The notes beneath the pieces are model-generated. The model saw nothing but the letters and a program-made list of their open reading frames with translations, was not told the origin of the DNA and did no database searches. A DNA stretch of 64,000 nucleotides, from assembly GCA_036010905.1 (NCBI GenBank), contig DASCMH010000016.1, forward strand, positions 31,844 to 95,843, in the 5' to 3' direction. Positions 1-8,681 of the stretch are shown here, piece after piece; the stretch's first letter is position 1; each line of letters starts with the position of its first letter. The position numbers and the translations under genes were made by a program. This DNA comes from SMWD01 sp002729875 (GTDB taxonomy: Bacteria > Pseudomonadota > Gammaproteobacteria > Steroidobacterales > GCA-2729495).

Positions 1-167
1 CGATAACGAAATGGCCTGATTCAGAGATTTCAAGCAAAAAATTAACAAATCTATAACAATGTAACATCCATCAAATGACCGACACGGCTGAAATCTCAAG
101 CCCCGCAAAATATTGACAGCGGTCAGGAATCCCGCCATTTATCGCAAAGAAATTTTGCCGCCGGGAA

Positions 168-1307
168 TTATGCGGTGCCGTCACTCGCTTTGCCGGCTAT
201 TCTTGGCACTTCGGGCAACACCCATCCCTTGGATTGCCGACGGGCCGGACTCGGAATCGCATAAGCAACCCTGTCCTGATCCGCGCATACTTTATTGACA
301 TCGATACGCCAACCCTTGTTTTCCCATTCCTGACAAAACTCTCGATAACGCGCAATCGCCTTGTCAGCCGGCACGAGGAACTCGTTCTTTGAGTTAATCG
401 GTGTCAACGGCGGATTCATCGGTTCCAGAACGTAGCGGTCTTGTTCGGCAATAAACAAACCACGATCTTCAAAGGTTTTGTCATACTTCGAATCCTGCAT
501 AAAGTTGCGCCCGAAAAGCACAAAAATACGATCCAGCTTCGAATGAACCGGAGTATGGAAGGCAAAACCATGGAACCAGGCCTTATCTGAAATATGAATA
601 TAAGTCCAGGTAACATTCGGACCATGGCTGCCGGATCCGGCATAGGTCACACCATCTCCTTCACGACCCGACTCTTCGCGCATATCACGCTGAACCAACG
701 GCGGTGATTTCATCGGATTCATGAACCCCGTGCCCCAGTCGGTATCCTCAAGGGTAATGTCTTCGACCTCGTAATCCTCCCTGGCCCCGAGGAATCCATG
801 TGTCGGATGGGTAAACTCGTTGTGCGCGGGATCTATCGTGTTCTCGACGGATCGCTTGTAATCAATTTTCCAATCCATGGATATGGGAATAAAGCGCCAG
901 TCCGGATCATCGTACTCCGGTGCCGGCTGAATCGGCGGACGTTCGGATTCCGGCAGATCACCGAGAAAAACAAATATCAATCCATACCGTTCATCTACCG
1001 GGTAAGCATCGATCCGGGTACGATTCGGAATCTTGGCATCCGCGCCCAGCGACGGCAGACGCACACAGGATCCGTCACCTTTAAAAGTCCAGCCGTGATA
1101 CGGGCATTCCACACAGTCGCCGCGAATGCGACCGTCGGCTAACGCACCACTACGATGCGAGCAGGTATTGCTGACACATCGAGCCTCACCCTTGGTGTCT
1201 CGCCACAATGCGAATTGCTGACCCAGCATGGTTACCTTGAGTGGCTGCTGTGCCCCGTATGTGAGATCCGAGGCCTGACAGGCTACGTACCAGAAATTTA
1301 TATACAT
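168..1307 (-). CDS. Rieske non-heme iron oxygenase, alpha subunit type
   Basis: Aromatic ring-hydroxylating/demethylating oxygenase of the Rieske family, 379 residues. The N-terminal Rieske domain carries Cys49-x-His51 and Cys68-x2-His71 ([2Fe-2S] ligands). The catalytic domain shows DPAHNEFTH with mononuclear-iron ligands His162 and His167. An in-frame start seven codons upstream exists, but the Met at 1307 is chosen because the paralogue at 21753-22904 starts with the same MYINFWY sequence. It lies downstream of an LLM flavoenzyme on the same strand, so the two may act together on one substrate. No ferredoxin or reductase partner is visible nearby, so electrons must come from elsewhere. The substrate cannot be read from the sequence. 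Family call is firm; co-function with the LLM protein is inference. Confidence 0.9.
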   Translation of the reverse strand: MYINFWYVACQASDLTYGAQQPLKVTMLGQQFALWRDTKGEARCVSNTCSHRSGALADGRIRGDCVECPYHGWTFKGDGSCVRLPSLGADAKIPNRTRIDAYPVDERYGLIFVFLGDLPESERPPIQPAPEYDDPDWRFIPISMDWKIDYKRSVENTIDPAHNEFTHPTHGFLGAREDYEVEDITLEDTDWGTGFMNPMKSPPLVQRDMREESGREGDGVTYAGSGSHGPNVTWTYIHISDKAWFHGFAFHTPVHSKLDRIFVLFGRNFMQDSKYDKTFEDRGLFIAEQDRYVLEPMNPPLTPINSKNEFLVPADKAIARYREFCQEWENKGWRIDVNKVCADQDRVAYAIPSPARRQSKGWVLPEVPRIAGKASDGTA

Positions 1308-1426
1308 GGAAGTTATCCCCCTTGCCATCCTGATTATCTTTTTATGACCCTGACATCACTCCGATGACCTGGATCAATTTTTCTTTCACCCAGACTACAA
1401 TTACGCGCAGAGCACCCAAGCGATAA

Positions 1427-1442
1427 TACGTACATATACGTA
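1427..1442. promoter_or_regulatory. TACGTA dyad upstream of Rieske gene
   Basis: Two TACGTA palindromes separated by CATA form a 16-bp dyad, about 120 bp before the Rieske start at 1307 and just after the LLM stop. It could be an operator for a local regulator. No promoter hexamers are convincing around it, so this is only a candidate. Confidence 0.22.
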
Positions 1443-1485
1443 GACCAATGTCCGCAGACCCGTTACCAGTTCTAAACGACAACCC

Positions 1486-2517
1486 TTAGGCAAACGCGGG
1501 TACAACTCGTTCACCGATCATACGCAGACCATCCATCGGATCATCGAATAACCGGATTGCCAGATCCGTGACACCGGCAGCAGCAAACTGTCGGTAACGT
1601 TCGATCTCGGCATCAATATCATCCCCTGTACCGGCAGATGACAGTTCGGCAATCAGATGGTTAACGATTGACTCAGGGACTCCATCGATCTGGCCGGAAC
1701 GCGTGAAGAAGGCTTTCATGAAATCCATCCAGTGCTCGATGACCAGCTTTTCCTCATCCGGCTCAAGAAAGGGTGACAGGGAAAAAGGCGGCAATAGCGA
1801 GCCACGCCAGATAAGTTCACGGCGGGCTTCGTACATCGACACATCACGATCTTTCTTGATATGCCAGGCCCAGAAGTTGCCGATACGAAAATTATCTGCA
1901 GACAATTCACGTTGCTCGAGACCAACCTGAATGTTATCCATGGCCTGATTGATCATCGGCATCGCCACATCACTCATTTGCAACCCATCGGCCACCCGTG
2001 CGCCCATACGCAGCATCTGCGGCTCAGTTGAACAGGTAAACACTTGTGCCGAAGGTGATTTCACCCACGCCATCCGATACGGACGAACTACCTCAAAAAT
2101 CTCACCGGCATATGCCTCGTTCTGCTGACCGGATGCAGCACCCCTGATGATCTCGACAGCTTCACGCACACCACGCACGATGCGCAATTTCTTTGCATTG
2201 ATATCATCCTTTATCCACCTCAGGACCGAACCACCACCACCAAGTGCCAGCCGGGCCCGCCCCTGGCTCATCTCGTTCAGAGTCAACAAGGCATTGGCCA
2301 GTTTCAACGGATGGCTCTCATACGGGCTAACGGCCAACGGGCCAAGCAGAATTTTCCTGGTGGCCCGTGCGGCCGGCACGAGGCTCAGGAATGCATCCCA
2401 GTGTTGATGATAATTTGATGACCATATCGCCCGAATACCGTAATTTTCGGCAGCAACTGCCAACTCTGCAAATTGGTCCGGACTGATATCCGGTTCAAGA
2501 ATAATTTCAATATCCAT
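1486..2517 (-). CDS. LLM class flavin-dependent oxidoreductase
   Basis: Bacterial luciferase-like monooxygenase/F420 or FMN oxidoreductase fold, 343 residues, close to the usual length. The N-terminus has the family strand (MDIEIILEPD), a WSSNY segment near residue 32, LGPLAVSPYESHPLKLA near 58-74 and a GRARLALGGGG cofactor-binding segment. It is a clear paralogue of the protein at 20659-21675: both share the SNY, GPL-V-PYE-HP and NE--GRA segments. It is followed by the Rieske gene on the same strand with a gap of about 178 bp. Likely cytoplasmic. Substrate unknown; whether the cofactor is FMN or F420 cannot be told from sequence. Confidence 0.87.
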   Translation of the reverse strand: MDIEIILEPDISPDQFAELAVAAENYGIRAIWSSNYHQHWDAFLSLVPAARATRKILLGPLAVSPYESHPLKLANALLTLNEMSQGRARLALGGGGSVLRWIKDDINAKKLRIVRGVREAVEIIRGAASGQQNEAYAGEIFEVVRPYRMAWVKSPSAQVFTCSTEPQMLRMGARVADGLQMSDVAMPMINQAMDNIQVGLEQRELSADNFRIGNFWAWHIKKDRDVSMYEARRELIWRGSLLPPFSLSPFLEPDEEKLVIEHWMDFMKAFFTRSGQIDGVPESIVNHLIAELSSAGTGDDIDAEIERYRQFAAAGVTDLAIRLFDDPMDGLRMIGERVVPAFA

Positions 2518-2682
2518 TACCTGTTACCCTCTTATTCGGAGCTTCATATTGATTGCGCCCCTGCTTAACCGTGACTACAGCCCGGTATTTATTTGTGTTG
2601 CCAGGCTCCCCGAACAGTGTTCTTATGCTGTCTGGTTTACACTATTGTTGTGAGCTATTACAGAAATACGGAGCATATAACC

Positions 2683-3051
2683 ATGCAGACCTATATCGTA
2701 TCAATAATTGTTAAAACCGGGCATGAGGATGATGTAGTCCGCTTTTATCAGGATCTTGAACCACAATTGCGTGAAGCACCCGGTTTTCACGGACGGCAAA
2801 TATTCAAGGCCAACACCGGCACGATGGCAGCAGCGGTAAAAAAACTGTACACAGCTGAAGAACTGGCCAAACACGCCGAACCGGAACATGGGGATGCTGG
2901 AGTACAGATCATCATGCTTGAACAATGGGACAGCGTCGAAGAACGTATGCTATTTTCCAAAAATGTTGCCGGCGGACGCCAAAGAGAAATCATTCCGCAC
3001 CTGCTGCCAAATCACAGCCATGAGTTCTATACAGACTGCTCTGTAACCTAA
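2683..3051 (+). CDS. small dimeric alpha/beta-barrel (ABM-like) protein
   Basis: 122-residue cytoplasmic protein. It begins with a beta strand (MQTYIVSIIVK) followed by an acidic helix and a PGFHGRQIF strand, a pattern seen in antibiotic-biosynthesis-monooxygenase/dimeric alpha-beta barrel proteins. The start at 2683 is preferred over an upstream in-frame start at 2593 because GGAG lies 10 bp before it and the extra 30 residues look non-coding. It is divergent from the LLM gene and 29 bp before a methyltransferase, suggesting a two-gene unit. Enzymatic activity is not shown; these folds also serve as stress or binding proteins. Confidence 0.6.
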   Translation: MQTYIVSIIVKTGHEDDVVRFYQDLEPQLREAPGFHGRQIFKANTGTMAAAVKKLYTAEELAKHAEPEHGDAGVQIIMLEQWDSVEERMLFSKNVAGGRQREIIPHLLPNHSHEFYTDCSVT

Positions 3052-3080
3052 ACCGGCCCTATGGGGCTTTAGGTGAGAAA

Positions 3081-3701
3081 ATGAGCGGACAAAGCAAAAA
3101 GATTTTTCGCCGACTGTATAACTCGGCAAAGAAACCGGAGGATCTGCCCTGGCACGAGGCCGATCCACCCGCCCTGCTTATCCAGACGCTTAACCAACGC
3201 AGCACTCCGGGCAGAGCGCTGGATATAGGCTGCGGAGCCGGAACCTATTCCATTTATATGGCGGAACGAGGCTACCAGGTCACGGCCATTGATTTCATGC
3301 CACAAGCCATCACGATGCTGCAAACCCGTATTGCCGGCAAAGACCTGGCCATCAAGGCCGTACAGGCAGACGTGGGAAAGTGGTCGGCGGAACACTCATT
3401 TGACCTTGTCCTGGATATCGGCTGTCTGCATACACCCGGCACCATCGACCTTCCTACCTACAAAGCACAATTACTGAACTGGCTGGCACCGGGAGGCGAT
3501 TTAATCCTGATTCATTTTGGCCGACGTGGCTGGTGGGACAGGTGGCCGATTGGCCCGAATCGGGTTTACGTAGATACATTACGCCGGCACTTCACTCCGG
3601 AACTGGAACTGGTCGAGGATCAATCCGAACTACGCCAGGCCATGCCACTTTTCATGGGCAGATCGGCGCTGATTGGCCATTACTGGTTCAGGCGTATTTG
3701 A
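3081..3701 (+). CDS. class I SAM-dependent methyltransferase
   Basis: 206 residues with a Rossmann-like methyltransferase core. Motif I is LDIGCGAGTY at residues 47-56, followed by the acidic end of strand 2 (AIDFMP), the VQADVGKW segment and a VLDIGCLH motif IV region. Methyl acceptor unknown. It follows the ABM-like gene on the same strand with 29 bp between them, so co-transcription is plausible. The start has no strong alternative and the length is normal for small-molecule methyltransferases. Confidence 0.85.
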   Translation: MSGQSKKIFRRLYNSAKKPEDLPWHEADPPALLIQTLNQRSTPGRALDIGCGAGTYSIYMAERGYQVTAIDFMPQAITMLQTRIAGKDLAIKAVQADVGKWSAEHSFDLVLDIGCLHTPGTIDLPTYKAQLLNWLAPGGDLILIHFGRRGWWDRWPIGPNRVYVDTLRRHFTPELELVEDQSELRQAMPLFMGRSALIGHYWFRRI

Positions 3702-3908
3702 ACCGGTTCAACCCTGAATAACCCAGACTTCCGGGCGTGTTATCTAATTCCACCTGCTGCAATCTGTTTTTGCAGATACTTGCGACTTGTACCGGTTTTA
3801 CACCAACGATGAACTAAAAGTGGCCGTCGACCACATGATTTCCAGAGCATCACCACCAATAAGACCGGATGCGACTGAGAAAGTTATATAAGGCGGACAG
3901 TTGCGAGC

Positions 3909-4187
3909 TTATTTTGCTTCAAGAATCCTGGAAAATTCCCAGCCGTTGCCGGAATTGACGTATACCCAGATATCCTTGAAAACCTGCTTGCTATCAGGCT
4001 GATGATAGGAAACGTAGCACATGACTTTATCTGGAGTTCCCTCTCCGGCGCCAGAAGATAAAATTTTGTAGTCCGGATACTTGCTGGCAAAATCCACCCT
4101 TACCTTGCGATTGCATGGATCCTCAAGATAAACATAGAAAAGCGCCGCTCCCGCCACCAAAAACAAAGCAATATAATATTTCAACAT
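3909..4187 (-). CDS. small membrane-anchored hypothetical protein
   Basis: 92 residues. A hydrophobic N-terminal segment (about residues 2-20, MLKYYIALFLVAGAALFYVY) looks like a signal anchor, followed by a charged soluble domain with two Cys residues (PCNRKV and VMCYVSY). I do not recognise the family. It sits upstream of nothing on its strand and next to the hemerythrin gene, which lies on the same strand 56 bp before it. It could be a small periplasmic-facing subunit. Confidence 0.5.
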   Translation of the reverse strand: MLKYYIALFLVAGAALFYVYLEDPCNRKVRVDFASKYPDYKILSSGAGEGTPDKVMCYVSYHQPDSKQVFKDIWVYVNSGNGWEFSRILEAK

Positions 4188-4243
4188 TTCTGAAACTCAC
4201 CATATTTTTATATGAATAAAAGTAAGGTACGTCTTTTCTCTGC

Positions 4244-4687
4244 TTATAGTTTCTCAAGTTTCTCCTTTAGCGTATCCCAATCCGCAGCAAGTACGTCATT
4301 TGCCATTGGGTATAGCATGCCCTCTTCTTTTTGATTATGCTGCTGCACAAGCATGAGTAACGTGTCGCCGAGATCAAGCACCGTTTGAAAATCACCGTCC
4401 GGTATTGCGCGCTCCATCTGATCCAACAGACCCCGCATCTGGCTATGCTCCATACGCATCACCGCAGTTGGCCCGGCCGTCATACCTGTCGCCGCCTCGA
4501 AGGCAGGAAACATCAATTGCTCCTCCATCTCGAGGTGATGACGCTGGATGCCACTGAAGGCCTCCCAACTGGCCCGAACTGCGGCCGACTCTCCGCCCTC
4601 AATAGCACGCTCTACTGCTACCCAGCGTTCGTCACAGTCTCGGTGAGACTGTATAAAAAACTCAATCAGTGTCGAATCAGAACCCAT
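4244..4687 (-). CDS. hemerythrin-domain (HHE) protein
   Basis: 147-residue four-helix hemerythrin-like protein. Candidate di-iron ligands are His15, His51, Glu55, His81, His117 and Glu121 (segments HRDCDE, RHHLEMEEQ, RMEHSQM, QHNQKEEG). Such proteins bind oxygen or nitric oxide, or protect iron centres. It is divergently oriented from the DUF2249 gene at 4798, a pairing common in nitrosative-stress and denitrification neighbourhoods. No FNR or NnrR box is evident in the 110-bp gap, so regulation by NO or oxygen is not demonstrated. Confidence 0.85.
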   Translation of the reverse strand: MGSDSTLIEFFIQSHRDCDERWVAVERAIEGGESAAVRASWEAFSGIQRHHLEMEEQLMFPAFEAATGMTAGPTAVMRMEHSQMRGLLDQMERAIPDGDFQTVLDLGDTLLMLVQQHNQKEEGMLYPMANDVLAADWDTLKEKLEKL

Positions 4688-4797
4688 CTCTGGAATACTC
4701 CATATTTTGGCGGTAAGTTAGCAGACAATAACAACAGGGAACAAGATGATACCGGGGAAGCAAAAAGAATGGGCGAAGAAATGGAAATTAACTACGG

Positions 4798-5268
4798 ATG
4801 AATAGCGACAAATATTCACCGCTGCTGACGCTCGATGTTCGTCCGCTTATTGAGCAAGGTCATGACCCGCTGGAGGAAATCCTACAGGCACTGGATCGCC
4901 TAAGTAGTGATGGACTGCTGCTGCTCATCACCCCCTTCCGACCCGGCCCGCTCATCACACTGTTGCAAGAGCGCGGCTATCGCCTGTATGCAACCGAGCT
5001 CGGCCCGGATCACTGGCAGGTCGAGATTCATACTGCAACAACACCAGAGATCGCCGACTACCGTAACCTGCCCACCCCGGAACCCCTGGAACAGGTTCTG
5101 ACCCGGCTAACCACACTCTCCGCAAACGGCGCTTTTCTCGCCCGGGTGCCACGCGTGCCAACCCTCCTGTTGCCGTTGCTCAAGGAACGTCAACTTGATT
5201 GGGCTACTCTGGAAACAACGGATGGCTCAGCCCTTATTTATATTAAAAGAGCGGGGAATGCAGAATGA
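4798..5268 (+). CDS. DUF2249 domain protein
   Basis: 156 residues. Residues 10-75 match the DUF2249 pattern: LDVRPLIEQGHDPLEEIL, LLLITPFRPGPLITLL and a HWQVEI strand. A second, weaker copy of the same arrangement follows (residues about 85-150). The family is found with hemerythrins, NnrS and nitrite/NO reductase genes, but its biochemical role is not established. Its stop overlaps the start of the next gene by 4 bp (ATGA), so translation is likely coupled to the membrane protein. There is only a weak ribosome binding site. Confidence 0.75.
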   Translation: MNSDKYSPLLTLDVRPLIEQGHDPLEEILQALDRLSSDGLLLLITPFRPGPLITLLQERGYRLYATELGPDHWQVEIHTATTPEIADYRNLPTPEPLEQVLTRLTTLSANGAFLARVPRVPTLLLPLLKERQLDWATLETTDGSALIYIKRAGNAE

Positions 5269-6575
5269 GCCCGCTCCCCGACATGAACTACCTAAGCCTC
5301 GATCAGGCACCGCCGCTGGAAATTCCTGCCGCCTTTTTCCTGACCGCACCCTTTGCGGTCATGGCAGCGGGTGGCCTGCTGCTCTGGACGGATGCCACTG
5401 CTTTACAGTCCAATTGGCAGCCACTGGTACTGGGTCTTACCCACCTGGGCACCCTGGGTTTTCTGACCATGGTGATGATGGGCGCGTTATACCAGATGTC
5501 CCCGGTGGTTGCGGGCGCACCAATTCCCCTTATCCGTCTTGCACACCTTGTGCAGATACTTTTATGCGCAGGGGTATCACGCCTGGTTCTTGACCTGTCA
5601 GGCCTGTGGAGCGGATTTACCTTCGGTTCATTTGTACTGATAGCCCTGGCTGTCCTGCTCTTTCTCGCCACAGTCGGGTTTGCCGTGAGTACAACGAACA
5701 CCCGCGGCGAAACCGTCTCCGGTATGCGCCTGGCCCTCTTCTGTCTGCTGGTGATGATGCTGCTGGGCCTGGTCATGGCTCGCGGCTTTTTCGATGGTGT
5801 CTTTCCCGGGGCGCGCGGTTTCTGGGTTCAGATCCATCTCAGCACTGCCCTGCTCGGCTGGGTGGGAGGCCTGATTGCTGCCGTTTCCTGGCAGGTGGTC
5901 CCCATGTTTTACCTCACGACCCCGATCAATCCGTTCAAGAAAAAAGCTGTCATGGGAATGACTGTTCTTGGCATCATCCTGCCGCTCGGCATTCTGCTCC
6001 TGCAGCAAACCGGGCCGGCAAGCACCGGCGGATGGGTTGCGGCCAATGCGGCGGCATTGGGAACGCTACCCGCTGTGCTGGGTGTATGGTTACTGCACCC
6101 CGTCTTCATCCTGCAAAATTTTCAGCAACGGCGACGCAAGCACCTGGATGCAAGCCTGCTGTTCTGGCAAGCAGGACTATGTATCGCGCCGGTGACGGCT
6201 ATCTGTGCCGGGTTTGCATATTTTTCTCACGATCCACGCTGGGTTTTGCTGTTTGGCTGGCTGGCAATCTGGGGCTGGGCGGGGATGATCGTGCACGGAA
6301 TGCTGTCACGGATTATTCCCTTCCTGGTTTGGTTCCACCGTTTTGCTCCCTACATTGGTCGCATCCCGGTGCCGGCCATGCGCAAGATGCTCCCTGATGT
6401 GCGAACAAAACTCGGCCTGGGCTGCCACCTCATCAGCCTGTTGCTGGGCATTCTCGCCATCGCAACCCGTGACCCGTGGATTGCCCGCGCTACGGGCTTG
6501 CTACTCCTGGCAACCGGGATAAATCTGCTGCACTGGATGATCCAACTTTTTCGCCAGCGGCCCGACCTGTCTTGA
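5265..6575 (+). CDS. polytopic membrane protein, NnrS/heme-copper-oxidase-like
   Basis: 436 residues with about 12 hydrophobic segments. Conserved-looking features inside helices include the LTHLGTLGFLTMVMMGALYQ segment and QIHLSTALLGWVGG near residue 190, which resemble heme-ligand histidine helices of NnrS and heme-copper oxidase subunit I relatives. It is translationally coupled to the DUF2249 gene and next to a hemerythrin, which supports a role in NO or oxygen metabolism. No catalytic partner subunit is present. The exact family is uncertain; the membrane assignment is firm. Confidence 0.65.
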   Translation: MSPLPDMNYLSLDQAPPLEIPAAFFLTAPFAVMAAGGLLLWTDATALQSNWQPLVLGLTHLGTLGFLTMVMMGALYQMSPVVAGAPIPLIRLAHLVQILLCAGVSRLVLDLSGLWSGFTFGSFVLIALAVLLFLATVGFAVSTTNTRGETVSGMRLALFCLLVMMLLGLVMARGFFDGVFPGARGFWVQIHLSTALLGWVGGLIAAVSWQVVPMFYLTTPINPFKKKAVMGMTVLGIILPLGILLLQQTGPASTGGWVAANAAALGTLPAVLGVWLLHPVFILQNFQQRRRKHLDASLLFWQAGLCIAPVTAICAGFAYFSHDPRWVLLFGWLAIWGWAGMIVHGMLSRIIPFLVWFHRFAPYIGRIPVPAMRKMLPDVRTKLGLGCHLISLLLGILAIATRDPWIARATGLLLLATGINLLHWMIQLFRQRPDLS

Positions 6576-6761
6576 TCCAATACGGAGGCATCAACAGAAC
6601 GATAGTCATTGGGGCTGCAACGAACCGGTATGGAATAATGTATTCGCAATTCACAACCGTAAGTATTTCTACTTACAACGGGGAGTCCCTTTCCGGATTC
6701 TGCACATGAATGGGATCGGTATACTTTCAGGTCATTAACCCAAACAGAGCGAACAACCTGG

Positions 6762-7673
6762 ATGCATCACCTGGAATTCAACAAGACAGGCCCTTTGCAA
6801 ATCTTTTACGATCTGTTCGAAAAGCATATGTCTCTGGATGACAATTACCAGTTCTACTCGAACAGCAAAAAAGCAGGAATCAATACGTTTCTCAGCTCCG
6901 ATATATTCAGCGCCGAAAAAGTTTCAACGATCATCCTTGAAGAATATTCAATCCGGGGAAAACTGGGCGGCAACGTCATGGTGACTATTCCCGATCCTGA
7001 ATACGATGTGCCTATTTTTGCATTTCAGCTGGGCGGGAATGCCACCAAATCATTTGCCCTGGTAGATATCAGTCCAACATTACCCGATGTCGACTACGAA
7101 CCCCTGATTCCGGTATTCGAAAAATACAGAAAACTTCTCGACTTGCCTCGATCAAAAATTGATTGGGTCAATAGCACGAGCTCGCCGTACCTGCTGCTTT
7201 GCCAATACGATACTCTGGATATCGAGCTGTTCCTCGAAGCCACAAGCGAATACCTGAAGGTCTGGATCGAACATTATTACAAACCGGGCAAAAAACTAAC
7301 CGATAAAAAGGCCTTTGATAACGTCAACAATGCCATCATTAAATACAAACGGGTCCTGCACGACAACGATCCTGCTTACGGCATATTTCACAAAGAGTGG
7401 GGCGAACCCGTCGCCGACGCATTCTTCTATATAGAGACCCGCGATCATCCATCAATCCCACTGCCGGATCATTCCGGAAAGACAAAAAAAGCATGGGAAA
7501 ACAAGAGTTTGAATATTCTCTGGGAAATCCGGGCACAGGAGCGCGTCTTACAGGCTCCCGAGCAGGTACAAAAGCGTATTATTGACACCATTGAAGCGAA
7601 AGCGTCTGACGACAATATGGGGATCATCACGCTGGAATTATTCGACAAATATAAAGCAGCCATATTCGCCTGA
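6762..7673 (+). CDS. bilin reductase/RCCR-like protein with C-terminal PCP-reductase-like domain
   Basis: 303 residues. Residues 76-92 (IPDPEYDVPIFAFQLGG), 99-106 (ALVDISPT) and 202-222 (NDPAYGIFHKEWGEP...) follow the order and spacing of ferredoxin-dependent bilin reductases such as PcyA and red chlorophyll catabolite reductase, whose matching segments read PxPLYGLPLFGxD, AxADLSPT and NDKxRRVLEKxFGE. Where PcyA has its catalytic Asp this protein appears to have Gln89. The extra C-terminus, residues 254-300, begins with Trp254 and contains APEQVQ, IEAKA and IITLEL, resembling the PCP-reductase domain found at the end of BchB/ChlB. Expected substrate would be a linear or cyclic tetrapyrrole reduced with ferredoxin. 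No phycobilin or photosynthesis gene is nearby. Family call is from motif memory, not a search. Confidence 0.6.
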   Translation: MHHLEFNKTGPLQIFYDLFEKHMSLDDNYQFYSNSKKAGINTFLSSDIFSAEKVSTIILEEYSIRGKLGGNVMVTIPDPEYDVPIFAFQLGGNATKSFALVDISPTLPDVDYEPLIPVFEKYRKLLDLPRSKIDWVNSTSSPYLLLCQYDTLDIELFLEATSEYLKVWIEHYYKPGKKLTDKKAFDNVNNAIIKYKRVLHDNDPAYGIFHKEWGEPVADAFFYIETRDHPSIPLPDHSGKTKKAWENKSLNILWEIRAQERVLQAPEQVQKRIIDTIEAKASDDNMGIITLELFDKYKAAIFA

Positions 7674-7764
7674 ACCGCCTGGTTAAACCTGATACCAAAT
7701 TAATATTTTTAGTGAACATCACACGCTTTCAGATTCGTGTGATAACGCCGATCGAGATGACCCG

Positions 7765-7842
7765 ATGCTCCTGAATGAGATCATATCTGTAGCCCTTAAA
7801 TCCATTCGGCCGGACCCCATCGAAGCACTCCGTTACAAATAA
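7765..7842 (+). pseudogene. 25-codon frame resembling an ABC-permease C-terminus
   Basis: Short open frame ending in a TAATG overlap with the MNIO start. The peptide ends SIRPDPIEALRYK, which is very like the C-terminus of MacB/FtsX-type ABC permeases (commonly ..DPxxALRYE). It lacks the rest of the permease and any Cys, so it is more likely a gene remnant than a bufferin-type precursor for the adjacent MNIO. It may still act as a short leader that couples translation into the MNIO gene. Confidence 0.4.
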
Positions 7843-8681
7843 TGGCCCGCTTCCCCGCCTCCCCGATCGCCGGCGCCGGCCTTGGCCTGAGATCCCGGCA
7901 CTACCGGGAAATCCTGGACACCAGACCCGCCATCCCCTGGTTCGAGGTTTTGTCGGAAAATTATTTTGGCGCCGGCGGCCTGCCCACCTATCACCTCGAA
8001 CGGGTTCGCGAGCTTTACCCGGTTACGCTGCACGGTGTCGGCATGTCACTCGGCTCAGCCGATCCGCTGAACTTCGAGTACCTGGCCAGGCTCAAGAAAC
8101 TCGCCGAACAAATCGAACCCGCTCATATCTCGGATCACCTGGCATGGATCTCTATCGACGGCCGTCATGTCCATGATTTACTGCCAATACCATACACAGA
8201 AGAAGCGCTGGTACATTTCACCGAGCGGGTCTGCCAGGTACAGGATTTTCTCGGTTGCCGTCTGCTGATCGAAAACCCGTCCAGTTACATGGGCTACAAA
8301 GAGGTCGATATGACCGAGTGGGAGTTTATAGCAGAGTTGGTCAAACACGCCGACTGCGACCTGTTGTTCGATGTCAACAATGTTTATGTCAGCAGCCAGA
8401 ATCATGGTTTCGACCCGTATGAGTATCTGCAAGCACTACCCGGGGATCGAGTGCGGGAAATTCACCTGGCCGGCTACGAGGAACAGGATAGCTACCTGTT
8501 CGACACGCACGGTTACCGGGTACACCCGCCGGTCTGGGAACTGTACAGGAAAACAATCAAACATCTGGGCCCGGTAGCAACGCTGATCGAATGGGATAAC
8601 GATATTCCCGAATTCGAGGTGCTGGTTGACGAAGCCAACAAGGCGCAGAAGGTGATGAGTGACAGGGAAACAGCCGCATGA
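7842..8681 (+). CDS. DUF692 multinuclear non-heme iron oxidase (MNIO) family protein
   Basis: 279-residue TIM-barrel protein of the MbnB/BufB family. The expected metal ligands are all present in order: His64 (LHGVGMS), His99 (SDHLAW), Glu144 (LIENPSSY), Asp177 (LLFDVNNVY), His188 (NHGFDP), His208 (EIHLAGY), Asp221/His223 (FDTHG) and Glu250 (LIEWD). Known members modify Cys-containing ribosomally made peptides, for example to oxazolone or thiooxazole groups. It overlaps the DUF2063 gene by 4 bp, the usual partner arrangement. No DUF2282 or other Cys-rich precursor peptide is encoded upstream or downstream, so its substrate is elsewhere or non-canonical. Confidence 0.88.
   Translation: MARFPASPIAGAGLGLRSRHYREILDTRPAIPWFEVLSENYFGAGGLPTYHLERVRELYPVTLHGVGMSLGSADPLNFEYLARLKKLAEQIEPAHISDHLAWISIDGRHVHDLLPIPYTEEALVHFTERVCQVQDFLGCRLLIENPSSYMGYKEVDMTEWEFIAELVKHADCDLLFDVNNVYVSSQNHGFDPYEYLQALPGDRVREIHLAGYEEQDSYLFDTHGYRVHPPVWELYRKTIKHLGPVATLIEWDNDIPEFEVLVDEANKAQKVMSDRETAA

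Noticed and set aside
3748..3891. 47-codon open frame (LLQSVFADTCDLYRFYTNDE...) after the methyltransferase
   Set aside because: Reads like protein but has no start codon or ribosome binding site and no family I recognise; may be a gene remnant, not enough to call.
5606..6397. 263-codon frame in another phase of the polytopic membrane protein gene
   Set aside because: Lies entirely inside a clear membrane-protein gene and is rich in Arg/His/Cys as expected for an out-of-frame shadow.
7674..7841. Search for a Cys-containing MNIO precursor peptide
   Set aside because: The only short frame (7765-7842) has no Cys and looks like a permease tail.
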